Counted from the stretch's first letter, positions 7,436 through 16,095 are shown. The stretch is DNA of 21,106 nt from a bacterium UBP15_UBA6099 (GCA_002435745.1 DIWT01000055.1:1-21106), one strand, 5' to 3'. Notes: a model not told the origin generated them from the letters alone. A program made the numbers and translations.

Positions 7436-8728
7436 TTATTCATCGATTTTTATAATCGCCGGCGAGCTTCCGGCGACAAGCGCCCGTTTCTTTTTCCAAA
7501 TGATTTCTTTCTGCAAGGGCCTGAAATCGACGTCGAGGAAAGTTATCGGGCCAAGGGAAATGACTGTCGCGCGGGAGCCGGGAACGCCAACGGCTGCCAG
7601 ACGGACGGCCTCGATGTCTTTCAGGCCGCAACCTTCCGGCAAAAGAATGCCGAGCCGCGCCTTTCCGGACCCCTTGAAGCGCATCTCGTCGACGCCCTGA
7701 GAAGCGGAGCGCCACTCCCCGCCGCCCGCCGTTTTCAGCGAAATCTCGATCCCGGGGCCTCCCGGCGGCACATCCGCTTCAATGTCAACAAGCGCGTACA
7801 GCCTCGGATCGTCTATCTTAATCCGCTCAGGGTCGGGAGTCGATTTCGTCAGTTTGCCCTCTCTGGCCAACTCCTCGAAAGCCACCCGGTTTATCCATGG
7901 CTCGCGGTCGAGCATCCTTTCTCTAACGCCGCCCGCGTCGAATTCCACAGGGTAATTCATGAAGACGAAAGGAGACTCGCCGTCGTCGCAAACCATGTTG
8001 TTGAAAGTGCATACGCGCAACACAGGATGCTCCCCGATTTTTCTGCCCTTAAAAGGAAGCTCCTCATGGTTGGGACCCTGAAATGTCTCCGACACGAGCC
8101 GCCCGTCGGCGTCGAGAGCGGCCCTGTAGACGTATTCGATATCAACCGTTCGTCCGTATCGCGCCATCAGTTCTGCGGTCTTCGTGCCTCCATCTTCGTT
8201 GGAGAACACGACGGTGTATTCGAGTATGCGGCCGGCGGCGGTCTTGCTCTCGACGACCCACATCATTAGCGGCGTGTCGCTGCTCTCGTTGTCCTGTCTG
8301 CCGAGCAGGATGGGCGCGCGTCTCAGCCGCTCGTATCCGTCGTCGCCCGCATACAGGACGCCCGCCGTCACGGATTCGACAATCGCCCTCCCGTCCTTTT
8401 TCGAAGGGTCCGCGATCGAGACTGTGTGCCTGCCCGCGCCGACAGGCCCGAGGAATGCCTTATACTCCGCCGCCTCGCCGCCCCTGACCGGAATGAGGGA
8501 CGCCCTTTTTTTGCCATCAAGCAATACGACGAGAGGCGGCCGCCATCTGCCTTTTTCCCACGAGTAGTCCGGAGCCGACATCTTTACCGCCGCGCAAGCC
8601 TCTCCGGCCTCCGCCGCGTCGAAAACAGCTTCAGGAAACAATCCGGCCGCCGAAAGCTCCCTCGCGGACGCCGCCGCCGACACAAAAAGAGCCGCCGCCG
8701 CGCACACGCATATAAACCTTGTTTTCAT
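7436..8728 (-). CDS. Large exported protein of unknown function
   Basis: This 430-aa protein has an N-terminal signal peptide (MKTRFICVCAAAALFVSAAASA, cleavage near residue 22-23). The ATG at 8728 is preceded by a G-run ribosome site; an in-frame GTG five codons upstream is less likely. I recognise no domain. The body is rich in predicted beta strands and contains VVLLDGKKRASLIPV, FLGPVGAGRHTVSI and PVEFDAGGVRERM. These suggest carbohydrate-binding or immunoglobulin-like sandwich modules, but that is inference. There is no membrane anchor or lipobox. It is convergent with the enolase-superfamily gene (37-nt gap) and divergent from the FAD oxidoreductase. Confidence 0.75.
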   Translation of the reverse strand: MKTRFICVCAAAALFVSAAASARELSAAGLFPEAVFDAAEAGEACAAVKMSAPDYSWEKGRWRPPLVVLLDGKKRASLIPVRGGEAAEYKAFLGPVGAGRHTVSIADPSKKDGRAIVESVTAGVLYAGDDGYERLRRAPILLGRQDNESSDTPLMMWVVESKTAAGRILEYTVVFSNEDGGTKTAELMARYGRTVDIEYVYRAALDADGRLVSETFQGPNHEELPFKGRKIGEHPVLRVCTFNNMVCDDGESPFVFMNYPVEFDAGGVRERMLDREPWINRVAFEELAREGKLTKSTPDPERIKIDDPRLYALVDIEADVPPGGPGIEISLKTAGGGEWRSASQGVDEMRFKGSGKARLGILLPEGCGLKDIEAVRLAAVGVPGSRATVISLGPITFLDVDFRPLQKEIIWKKKRALVAGSSPAIIKIDE

Positions 8729-8813
8729 ACGCCCCCCGGTCACATTTTACCTTCGCGCGCTCGCCGACGCAAAAAGAATGTCGAAACCGCAGCCGCGCTG
8801 ACCCCTGCGATAG

Positions 8814-8841
8814 ATTTCATCCCTCCACTTCATTTCATCCC
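8814..8841. repeat. Tandem ATTTCATCCC pair in divergent promoter region
   Basis: ATTTCATCCC occurs at 8814-8823 and 8832-8841, 18 bp apart start to start, in the 211-bp gap between the exported-protein gene and the FAD oxidoreductase. Direct repeats spaced by somewhat less than two helical turns can be regulator half-sites. No regulator is identified. The rest of the gap shows no confident promoter. Confidence 0.3.
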
Positions 8842-8939
8842 CCTTCTTTAGTACAATCCTGTTTAGCGAAAAAGATAAGCCGGGACAGCTTAGCGTTGTT
8901 ATAGATATTCGGGTCTGAGCCGGCCCTGCGGAAATCATC

Positions 8940-10325
8940 ATGGCGCGTGAGACGGAAAAACAAAGCGTTGCCATACTCGGCGGCGGAATCGCCGGGCTGT
9001 CCTGCGGCTATTTCCTAAAAAAAAGGAACATCCCGTTCACAATATATGAATCAGGCGGCGCGCACGGCGGCAACTGCTCGACTTTCGCCGTCGGAGGCTT
9101 CCGTTTCGATTCTGGCGCGCACAGGCTGCATGACAAAGATCCGGATGCCACAGCGGAAATAAAATCGCTGCTCGGCGAACGGCTGCGCAAAGTTTCCGCG
9201 CCCAGTCACATATATCACGAAGGAAGGATGATACTATTTCCGATATCCGCGCCGGACTCGTTTAAGAAACTCGGGGCGGAGCTCTCAATGAGGATCGCCG
9301 CCGAGGCGCTGTTAGGCCGCGCCCTGAACCGCGGCGACGCCGCGGACTTCGAGAGCCGATCGCTTAAGCAATATGGAAAAACTCTCGCCAACCTTTTCCT
9401 GCTCAATTACTCCGAAAAACTCTGGGGCATCCCGTGTTCGCGCCTCAGCGCCGAGGCGTCCGGCGGACGGCTTAAGGGGATGAATTTAAAAACCGTAGTT
9501 GCGGCGACTCTGGGGTTGCGGGGCGCAAAAGAGCACATGGACGGGGATTTCTATTACCCTGACGGCGGGATTTCGGCTATCTCGGAAGCGATGGCAGATT
9601 TCATCGGACGCGAGAATATTCGCTTGAACTCCATAGTAACCGGCGTCCGCGCGGAAGCGGGCGCAATCGCGGAGGTCGCGGTCAACGGTCAACCTGTGGA
9701 GACCGCCGCCGGGATAGTCACAACTATTCCATGCGACGAGTTCGTCAGGATGATGACGCCCGCGCCGCCGCCCGGCGTCCGCGACGCCGCAGATTCGCTC
9801 AAATTCAGAGATATGATTTTAGTCGCGCTGTTTCTGGACGTCGAATCGGTGTCCGGCTCGGCCACTATCTATTTTCCTGATTCGAAATATCCTTTCACGA
9901 GAGCCTGCGAGCCGAGGAACAGGTCGGAAGCAATGTCTCCTTCTGAAAAAACTTCTCTCGTGTTTGAAATCCCCTGCACGGAAGGCGACGCCGTATGGAA
10001 AAAAGGCGATGATGAAATCGCGGGCATCGTTGTAGAATCGCTGTCGGCCACCGGTCTCGCCCGAAAAGACGATATATCGGGTTGCGCAGTCCGCCGGATG
10101 AAACGCGCCTATCCGGTCATGGAGATAGGCTTCGAAAAACCTCTCCGAATAGTGATGGATTATCTCGGAGGGTTCAGGAACCTCAGAATCGCCGGTAGAA
10201 ACGCAGAGTTCCATTATTCATGGATGCACGACATGATTGCGCGGGGAAAATCGATTGCCGGAGAGTTCCCGCCCGGGGAGACGCGGCGCGCGGCGAAACC
10301 TAGACAAAACCCGGATTTGGAATAA
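8940..10325 (+). CDS. FAD-dependent oxidoreductase (COG1232/protoporphyrinogen oxidase-like)
   Basis: This 461-aa soluble protein opens with a dinucleotide-binding fold: VAILGGGIAGLSCGYFL (residues 10-26) then FTIYES, where the Glu contacts the FAD ribose. GGNCSTF and the FRFDSGAHRLHD block follow. NYSEKLWGIPCSRLSAEASGGR and the later YPVMEIGFEK/GRNAEF segments are typical of the COG1232 group seen in polysaccharide and lipid loci, related to UDP-galactopyranose mutase and protoporphyrinogen oxidases. No heme genes are nearby, so a heme role is not supported. It lies 37 nt upstream of a GT-C glycosyltransferase on the same strand, and a shared role in an envelope glycan or prenyl-linked intermediate is plausible. 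The ATG at 8940 has only a weak GGAA ribosome site. Confidence 0.82.
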   Translation: MARETEKQSVAILGGGIAGLSCGYFLKKRNIPFTIYESGGAHGGNCSTFAVGGFRFDSGAHRLHDKDPDATAEIKSLLGERLRKVSAPSHIYHEGRMILFPISAPDSFKKLGAELSMRIAAEALLGRALNRGDAADFESRSLKQYGKTLANLFLLNYSEKLWGIPCSRLSAEASGGRLKGMNLKTVVAATLGLRGAKEHMDGDFYYPDGGISAISEAMADFIGRENIRLNSIVTGVRAEAGAIAEVAVNGQPVETAAGIVTTIPCDEFVRMMTPAPPPGVRDAADSLKFRDMILVALFLDVESVSGSATIYFPDSKYPFTRACEPRNRSEAMSPSEKTSLVFEIPCTEGDAVWKKGDDEIAGIVVESLSATGLARKDDISGCAVRRMKRAYPVMEIGFEKPLRIVMDYLGGFRNLRIAGRNAEFHYSWMHDMIARGKSIAGEFPPGETRRAAKPRQNPDLE

Positions 10326-10362
10326 CACTTTCTTTTTATCCTCGAGGACGCCAAGGAAGATT

Positions 10363-12171
10363 ATGAAAAAGAAAAAACTAGGAAAAGACAGACTGCAGGA
10401 AAAAGCGAAGGCTGGCCCCGGCGGCAAAAACGAGCGGGAGAAAACGGTCGCAGGGTCTTCCACTGAATCCGGCAAACCGATCCGGAAGTCAACGGATGTT
10501 ATATGCGCTGTCGCTGCCGCGGCAGTCATAATCGCCCATTTCATTGTCGTTGCGACATGCTTCCGCCCGGCGACGTCCAACATGGACTCTCACGGCTATT
10601 ACAAACAAGCGCGTCTGTTGGCGGAAAAGGGACGGACATACGAAATAAAAGAGTCTCGCGCGCAGTATACCGGATACACTTGGAGAAACAGCTCGGAAGA
10701 CAGATACGATAACTTGTGGCCGGTGGGATTTCCGGCGATTCTGGCGGCGGTTCGCGCGGCGTTCGGGCCGGAAGGGGCGTATTGGGCAGACCCTGTTATG
10801 GCGGCGCTGGCTCTGGCGGCGTTCTACCTGTTATGCCGAGCTCTGATCGGGCCGGGATGGGCGCTCGCCGCGCTCGCGGTGTTCGTACTGAACCCGCTCT
10901 TTAACCAGCATGTTCAATACCGCTATTCGCATATAGCCGCGCTGTTGATGCTGATGGCGTCTATGGCGTTTATCGAAGCCGGATGGAACAGGAAGAGAGC
11001 GTTTTTGTGGCTGTTCGCGGCTGGTTTTTTCGCGGGATATCTCCCTTCTATAAGGCTTCTGGAGTGTTTCTTGGGACCGCCGCTTTTCCTCTATGTGACG
11101 ATCCGCGCGCTGCGCGAAAAACCGTTCTGGAAACGGCCTGCCGCCTTCGCCGCCGGCGCCGCGATTCCCATCGCCGCCTTCTGCGTCTGGAACCATTTAA
11201 ACTACGGCGCGTTCTGGCGGACGGGTTACTCCGTCTTCGAATACGGCGAGATGGGGATTTTCTCGACGCAGTACCTTGCGCTGTATTCTCTTTCATACAT
11301 CCAGAAACTGCTGGGCGAAGGCGGAGGGTTCGCGCTGTCTCTCGGCGCGCTCGGCATAGTCTGGCTGTGTTCGCGCAGGGAAACGTGGCAGACGGGCGCT
11401 TTGCTGGCCGCGCTTGCGATTCCTTTCATGATCGTGCAGATGTCGTTCACCATTCACCCGAATCCGGGAGCCACGAGGTATTTTCTTTCCATGATGCCCC
11501 TTTTCACGCTGGCCGCCGTGTGGATGCTGAAAGATTTGTCCGATGGAAAAACGGCTATGGGAGCGCTGCTCGCGGCAACCCTAATCGCCCTGTCCGCTTT
11601 ATGGGGCGTCCCGCAGGCGAAGTATTCGCTGAATATGCTTAAAAACCGGCAGAACGCTCTCTCCGGCATAGCAGACATGCTAGAACAGAATGCGCCGCGC
11701 GGCTCCATCGTCGTCGCCGACGAGGTTGTCGCCCAGCATCTTGACGTTTTGGGTTATTGGAAAGTCGCGGACGCCACCCTTCTTGTAGAAGACAGAGATC
11801 GCCTCTATGGCAACATGCCGCAGAATTATAAAATCGCCGCTTTCTCTTCCGACCTCCGCGAATGGGCCGGAGACGGCGGCAGGATATTCTGGGTCGGCAA
11901 AGATTCCGTCGAGCGCAGGGTCGGCCCCTATCTCGGCGGCGGCTCCCGCCTCGAACCGGTCGCTGAAATAATCTTCGAAAAGAATCTATATCTGACAGAC
12001 AGCGATTTTGCTCTCAGGACGAGAAACCGCACATCTCCCAACCTCCCGCCTATCCTTAAACGGGGTTGTTTCAACTTCGACTTGGGAGCGCAGGGAAGAT
12101 TGGACATGGCGTTCGCCGGGCTGCTCGACGGCTCCCCCGTCGCCCTCTACGAGATAACCGGCCTGCGTTGA
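10363..12171 (+). CDS. Polytopic GT-C (GT39/ArnT-like) glycosyltransferase
   Basis: This 602-aa protein starts with a lysine-rich cytoplasmic tail (1-45), then a membrane segment near 46-66 and an external loop with NMDSHGYY. Asp75 there is in the position of the first-loop acidic residue of GT-C enzymes. About ten further hydrophobic segments follow (for example around DPVMAALALAAFYLLC and FLWLFAAGFFAGYL), then a soluble C-terminal domain from about residue 440. The family transfers sugars from polyprenyl-phosphate carriers on the outer membrane face. The ATG at 10363 has AAGGAAG upstream and starts after the previous stop; a longer frame from 10237 would overlap the FAD oxidoreductase gene and lacks a ribosome site. 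It is probably co-transcribed with that gene. Confidence 0.83.
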   Translation: MKKKKLGKDRLQEKAKAGPGGKNEREKTVAGSSTESGKPIRKSTDVICAVAAAAVIIAHFIVVATCFRPATSNMDSHGYYKQARLLAEKGRTYEIKESRAQYTGYTWRNSSEDRYDNLWPVGFPAILAAVRAAFGPEGAYWADPVMAALALAAFYLLCRALIGPGWALAALAVFVLNPLFNQHVQYRYSHIAALLMLMASMAFIEAGWNRKRAFLWLFAAGFFAGYLPSIRLLECFLGPPLFLYVTIRALREKPFWKRPAAFAAGAAIPIAAFCVWNHLNYGAFWRTGYSVFEYGEMGIFSTQYLALYSLSYIQKLLGEGGGFALSLGALGIVWLCSRRETWQTGALLAALAIPFMIVQMSFTIHPNPGATRYFLSMMPLFTLAAVWMLKDLSDGKTAMGALLAATLIALSALWGVPQAKYSLNMLKNRQNALSGIADMLEQNAPRGSIVVADEVVAQHLDVLGYWKVADATLLVEDRDRLYGNMPQNYKIAAFSSDLREWAGDGGRIFWVGKDSVERRVGPYLGGGSRLEPVAEIIFEKNLYLTDSDFALRTRNRTSPNLPPILKRGCFNFDLGAQGRLDMAFAGLLDGSPVALYEITGLR

Positions 12172-12208
12172 CGCGCAGTTGAACCCGAATCCCTACGGCG
12201 TATCCGGA

Positions 12209-13186
12209 TTAATAAATATTTTCTTTTTCTCTTATTATCTTTGCGAGCGCTGCCGGGTCGATGCCGCGTCCGGTGACGACGACGGCGACGCGTTTGCCCG
12301 CGACGCCGGGGATGCCGCCGAGCAGAGCCGCCACGCCCGCCGCTCCGCCTCCCTCGACCGCTATGCCGTGCCTTTTCAGCAACATATACACCGCGTCCGC
12401 CAGAGCCGCTTCCGAGACCGCGACGGCTTCGTCCACAAGCGAGTCGAAAAGCTCGAACATGTCGTCGGCGATTATCTCGCCGGTGAGAGCGTCCGCCAGC
12501 GAGTCGCCGATGGGCGTCTCCACCCGGCGGCCCGCCTTCTTGGACGCCACGAACGGAGCAGAGGTTTCAGGCTGAACGCCGATGACGCGGACGCGCGGGT
12601 TAACGGCTTTTGCGGCGACGGCGCACCCGCACGCCAGCCCTCCGCCGCCGACGGGGACGATGAGAACATCCGCGCCGCCCGTCTGCTCCATCAGTTCCAG
12701 CGCAACCGTCCCCTGCCCCGCCATCACCGCCGCGTCATAGAACGGGTGGATGAACACCCTGCCAGTTTCCCTCTCGAACTCGTGAGCGAGCCTTTCGGAA
12801 TCGTCGTAGTCCAAGCCTTCGAGCCGTGCCCGCGCGCCGAATCGGCCCACATTTTCCACTTTGATTTTCGGCGCGTTCACAGGCATGAAAACCGTCGCGT
12901 CGACGCCCGCGCGCGACGCGCAGTAAGCCACCGCCTGCCCGTGGTTGCCAGCAGACGCCGTCACTACCCCCCGGCGTTTCTCCTCATCCGTCAGGGACGA
13001 CATCCGGTTGAACGCGCCGCGAAGTTTGAACGAGCCTACAGGCTCCAATAGGTTTTCGAGTTTGAGGAACACTTCCGCGCCCGACGCCTCGCCGAGCGCC
13101 GCCGAGCGTATCACAGGCGTCCGCCCGAACTCCCCCCGCGCCCTCTCCCCCGCCTCTACTATCCGCTCATGCCTCAGATCTATCAT
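12209..13186 (-). CDS. PLP-dependent threonine/serine ammonia-lyase, no ACT domain
   Basis: This 325-aa enzyme of the fold-type II PLP family deaminates threonine (or serine) to a 2-oxo acid through an enamine. Lys54 in PVGSFKLRGAF is the Schiff-base lysine, N81 lies in SAGNHGQ, and the phosphate loop is VPVGGGGL (180-183). The length equals catabolic (TdcB-type) or short enzymes, with no regulatory ACT domain. The terminal motif is VVVTGRGIDP instead of the common LSGGN-D, so the true substrate could differ. GGGAG stands upstream of the ATG at 13186, 13 nt after the pyrC stop, so it is the last gene of the pyr operon. That is an unusual partner for pyrimidine genes. Confidence 0.85.
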   Translation of the reverse strand: MIDLRHERIVEAGERARGEFGRTPVIRSAALGEASGAEVFLKLENLLEPVGSFKLRGAFNRMSSLTDEEKRRGVVTASAGNHGQAVAYCASRAGVDATVFMPVNAPKIKVENVGRFGARARLEGLDYDDSERLAHEFERETGRVFIHPFYDAAVMAGQGTVALELMEQTGGADVLIVPVGGGGLACGCAVAAKAVNPRVRVIGVQPETSAPFVASKKAGRRVETPIGDSLADALTGEIIADDMFELFDSLVDEAVAVSEAALADAVYMLLKRHGIAVEGGGAAGVAALLGGIPGVAGKRVAVVVTGRGIDPAALAKIIREKENIY

Positions 13187-13199
13187 TCATCGCTCCCGG

Positions 13200-14483
13200 T
13201 CAGACAAACGCGCCGTCTTTGAAGACGACTCTGCCGGCGGCGACGGTGGCGGCAACTCTGCCGCGGACGCGCCAGCCGTTGAAGGGGCAGTTGCGCCCTT
13301 TCGAGAAGAATTTCGCGCTGTCCACCGTCCATTCGGCGGCCGGGTCGAACAGAACGATGTCCGCCGGAGCGCCGGGCGCGAGAGTCCCTGCGTTCAGCCC
13401 CAGCGCGGCGGCGGGGCCTGAAGTTAGTTTGCTTATTAGCAATTCAAGCGGAACTTCTCCGGTTTCAACAAGCCGCGACACTAAGACCGCCAGCGTTGTC
13501 TCCAGCCCGACGAGGCCGAACGGGGCGTCGTCGTAGGAGACCTCTTTTTCGTGAACGGCGTGCGGGGCGTGGTCGGACGCGATGGCGTCTATTGTTCCGT
13601 CCAGCAACCCGGCGACTAGCGCCCGCCGGTCGCTCTCTTCTCTCAACGGCGGGTTCACCTTCGTTGCGGTGTCGAACTCCATCACCGCATCGTCCGTCAG
13701 GACAAGGTGGTGCGGGGTGACGTCGCAGGTTACGCGCAACCCGCGCGCTTTGGCGCGCCTGACGGCGTCCACCGATTCGGCCGCGCTGATGTGCGTCAGG
13801 TGCAGCCGCCCCCGCGTCAGCGCCGCCAGCTCGATGTCCCTGAGAACCATCACCGTCTCCGCCTCCTTCGGGATCGGCCTCATCCCGATGGTGGTGGACA
13901 CCATGCCCTCGTTCATCACGCCCGCGCCCGCGAGGTTCTTGTCCTCAGCGTGCGACATGACGGGGATGCCGTATATCTTCGTGTATTCGAGCGCGCGGCG
14001 CATGAGCTGCGCGTTCATCACCGGATTGCCGTCGTCGGTGACGGCGACAATGCCCTCGTTCATCATGTCGCCGATCTCGGCGAGCTCGGCCCCCTCGCGC
14101 TTCTTAGAAATCGCGCCCGCGATGAACAGCCTGCCGAGGCCCGCCGCGCGCGCCTTGTCGTTCACATATTTCGCCACCGACTTCGTGTCGATGTCCGGCT
14201 TGGTGTTCGGCATGCAGACGACGGAGGTGAAGCCGCCCGCCGCCGCCGCGCGAAGCCCGCTGCCCACGTTTTCCTTGTATTCATAGCCGGGGTCGCGGAA
14301 GTGGACGTGGATGTCCACCAGCCCCGGAGCCGCCTTCAGCCCGGACGCGTCCAGAACTTCCGCGCCAGCCGCTTCCGGCTTCCCGATTTCCTTTATTATC
14401 CCGTCTTCGACGAGAATGTCGTTGCGCCCGCCGTTCTTGCCCGCCGGGTCGATTATCTCCGCTCCCTTAATTAACAGCTTCAT
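13200..14483 (-). CDS. pyrC: Dihydroorotase, class I
   Basis: This 427-aa enzyme makes dihydroorotate from carbamoyl aspartate. The metal motif DIHVHFRDPG gives H59 and H61. Further active-site residues visible are D151 (VTDDGNPV), H178 (MSHAED), H231 (LTHIS) and D304 (ASDHAPH). The GGFTSVVCMPNT and NPPLR blocks are typical of class I enzymes, which are longer than the E. coli class II type. AGGAGG lies before the ATG at 14483. It overlaps the end of pyrB by 17 nt, suggesting translational coupling. In some bacteria class I dihydroorotase and aspartate carbamoyltransferase form one complex, which the pairing here would permit. Confidence 0.96.
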   Translation of the reverse strand: MKLLIKGAEIIDPAGKNGGRNDILVEDGIIKEIGKPEAAGAEVLDASGLKAAPGLVDIHVHFRDPGYEYKENVGSGLRAAAAGGFTSVVCMPNTKPDIDTKSVAKYVNDKARAAGLGRLFIAGAISKKREGAELAEIGDMMNEGIVAVTDDGNPVMNAQLMRRALEYTKIYGIPVMSHAEDKNLAGAGVMNEGMVSTTIGMRPIPKEAETVMVLRDIELAALTRGRLHLTHISAAESVDAVRRAKARGLRVTCDVTPHHLVLTDDAVMEFDTATKVNPPLREESDRRALVAGLLDGTIDAIASDHAPHAVHEKEVSYDDAPFGLVGLETTLAVLVSRLVETGEVPLELLISKLTSGPAAALGLNAGTLAPGAPADIVLFDPAAEWTVDSAKFFSKGRNCPFNGWRVRGRVAATVAAGRVVFKDGAFV

Positions 14484-15402
14484 GCGCGGCCTCCTTTCCC
14501 CCTTCGAGCAGATAGAGCACGGCCATCCTCACCACAAGCCCGTTCCTCACCTGCTCCTCGATGTATGTGTCCTCCCCGTCGGCGACGTCGTGGGAGATTT
14601 CCACCCCACGGTTGATCGGCCCCGGATGCATCACCATCACGTCCTTCTTGAACCGCGACAGCAGGTCTCCGTTCACCCCGAACAGTTCGGCGTACTCCTT
14701 GAGGGAGGGCAGCAGGCTGTCCTTCTGGCGCTCCGTCTGCACGCGCAGCAGATAGAGCACGTCGGTGTCCTCCAGAATCTCGTCGGGCCGGTAGTGGACC
14801 TCCGCGCCGAGTTTTTCGATGTTGACAGGCAGCATCGTCGGCGGCGCGACCAGCCTCACGTTCGCCCCCATCTTGTTGAGCGCGAAGATGTTCGAGCGGG
14901 CCACCCTGCTGTGCGCGATGTCACCCATTATCGCCACGTTCAGACCCTCGATCCGGCCCAGCTTCTGCCTGATCGTGAAAAGGTCCAGCAGCGACTGCGT
15001 CGGGTGCTCGCCGAACCCGTCCCCGCCGTTAATCACCCTGAAGTCCCCCTGCTTGGCGATGAACTCCGGGACGCCCGTGTGCGTGTGCCGCACCACGATG
15101 TAGTCCGCGCCCAGCGCCTTCATCGTCAGCGCGGTGTCCTTCAGCGATTCGCCCTTCACCGCGCTGCTCGTGCTCGCCGCGAAGTTCAGCACGTCCGCGC
15201 TCAGCATCTTCGCCGCAAGCTCGAACGACATCCGCGTCCGCGTGCTCGGCTCGAAAAACAGCGTCACCACCACCTTGCCGCGCAACGCCGGCACTTTCTT
15301 TATCGGCCTGTCCAATATCTCCAGAAACACCTTGGACTGGTCGAGTATCTTGACGATATCCTCTCTGTCCAGAGTGCGCATCCTGATAAGGTTTCTGTCC
15401 AT
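14467..15402 (-). CDS. pyrB: Aspartate carbamoyltransferase catalytic chain
   Basis: This 311-aa chain condenses carbamoyl phosphate with aspartate. The carbamoyl-phosphate loop STRTR is at 53-57. K83 lies in the 80s loop (SAVKGES), followed by R105-H106-T-H, then HPTQ (H133, Q136) and HPGPINRG (259-266). The length is normal and no regulatory chain (pyrI) is present, so control is not of the E. coli type. GGAGG precedes the ATG at 15402, and the pyrR stop is 28 nt upstream. It is the second gene of the operon. Confidence 0.97.
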   Translation of the reverse strand: MDRNLIRMRTLDREDIVKILDQSKVFLEILDRPIKKVPALRGKVVVTLFFEPSTRTRMSFELAAKMLSADVLNFAASTSSAVKGESLKDTALTMKALGADYIVVRHTHTGVPEFIAKQGDFRVINGGDGFGEHPTQSLLDLFTIRQKLGRIEGLNVAIMGDIAHSRVARSNIFALNKMGANVRLVAPPTMLPVNIEKLGAEVHYRPDEILEDTDVLYLLRVQTERQKDSLLPSLKEYAELFGVNGDLLSRFKKDVMVMHPGPINRGVEISHDVADGEDTYIEEQVRNGLVVRMAVLYLLEGGKEAAHEAVN

Positions 15403-15430
15403 AAATCCTCCGTGTTCGATTCAGGCGGGA

Positions 15431-15994
15431 TCACTCGTCGTCCGCGGCGCGGTCGAGACTGCGCCCCAGCGTGACCCCCTCGATTCCGTCCACCTCCCGT
15501 AGCCGCACGTGAACCCACTCCAGCCGCGACGTCGGGATGTTCTTGCCCACATAGTCCGCCCTGATGGGCAGCTCCCTGTGGCCCCGGTCGATGAGCGCCG
15601 CAAGTTGTATCAACTGCGGACGCCCCAAGTCCATTATCGCGTCCATCGCCGCCCGGATCGTCCTGCCCGTGTAAATCACCTCGTCGGTTATCACTATCCG
15701 CGAGTTCTCAACGTTGAACGGGACAGTCGTCGCCCGCACCTGAGGGTGATGGCGCATGTGAGAAAGGTCGTCGCGGTACAGAGTGACGTCGAGCGCACCG
15801 ACCGGGACGTCCGCGCCCTCGATTTCCTTGATGATCGCCGCCAGCCGCTCGGCTATCGGAACCCCGCGCGTCTGCAGCCCCAGAAGCGCCAGCCGCTCGG
15901 CCCCCTTGTTCTTCTCCAGAATCTCATGCGCTATCCTTATCAGCGCCCTCTTGATCCCCTCTTCGTCCATTATTTCGACAGTTTTAGACTTCAA
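15431..15994 (-). CDS. pyrR: PyrR, pyr operon regulator/uracil phosphoribosyltransferase
   Basis: This 187-aa protein aligns over its full length with B. subtilis-type PyrR: RIAHEILEKNKG, GLQTRGVPIAERLA, TLYRDDLSH, the PRPP loop VITDEVIYTGRT (101-112), and IDRGHRELPIRADYVGKNIPTS. The start is TTG at 15994, with GGAGG 9 nt upstream. This gives the family-length N-terminus KSKTVEIMDEEGIKRALIRI (residues 2-21), and frames starting further upstream run through the leader terminator. The D-E pair in the PRPP loop replaces the common D-D. PyrR normally binds UMP-dependent RNA loops and has minor UPRT activity. No canonical binding loop is found in its own leader. Confidence 0.93.
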   Translation of the reverse strand: MKSKTVEIMDEEGIKRALIRIAHEILEKNKGAERLALLGLQTRGVPIAERLAAIIKEIEGADVPVGALDVTLYRDDLSHMRHHPQVRATTVPFNVENSRIVITDEVIYTGRTIRAAMDAIMDLGRPQLIQLAALIDRGHRELPIRADYVGKNIPTSRLEWVHVRLREVDGIEGVTLGRSLDRAADDE

Positions 15995-16095
15995 TCCGCG
16001 CCGCCTCCATTCCGCGCGCCGAAACGTCCGCGCGCATAAAAAAAGCTTCCCATAAGGGAAGCTTCTTCGGCACATGTCATATTTCGTTTCATCAT
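15991..16095 (-). CDS. Candidate pyr leader peptide, 34 aa
   Basis: A short ORF opens with ATG-ATG at 16095 and 16092. It is preceded by AAGGTGG (16104-16098), a close match to the ribosome site, and stops with TGA at 15993-15991. That stop overlaps the pyrR TTG start codon by two bases. Codons 12-19 are the arms of the intrinsic terminator at 16038-16064, and its T-run encodes Phe-Phe-Tyr. The peptide begins MMKRNMTCAEEASLMG and has no recognised domain. A ribosome closely following polymerase would block the hairpin, as in E. coli pyrBI and proposed Thermus pyr control. Expression is inferred, not shown. Confidence 0.55.
   Translation of the reverse strand: MMKRNMTCAEEASLMGSFFYARGRFGARNGGGAD
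16038..16064 (-). terminator. Intrinsic terminator/attenuator in the pyr leader
   Basis: On the minus strand AAGCTTCCC and GGGAAGCTT form a perfect 9-bp stem with a TTAT loop, followed by a run of T (seven counting two in the stem). It lies 44 nt before the pyrR TTG and after a readable promoter, so it acts within the leader and not at the end of a gene. This is the arrangement of an attenuator. Confidence 0.8.

Noticed and set aside
12179..13051. 290-aa plus-strand frame
   Set aside because: It is antisense to the PLP ammonia-lyase, rich in Arg/His from GC-rich codons, with no ribosome site or recognisable protein.
13707..14474. 255-aa plus-strand frame
   Set aside because: It is antisense to pyrC; a high-GC shadow frame.
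14311..15474. 387-aa plus-strand frame
   Set aside because: It is antisense to pyrB and the start of pyrC, with shadow composition and no domain.
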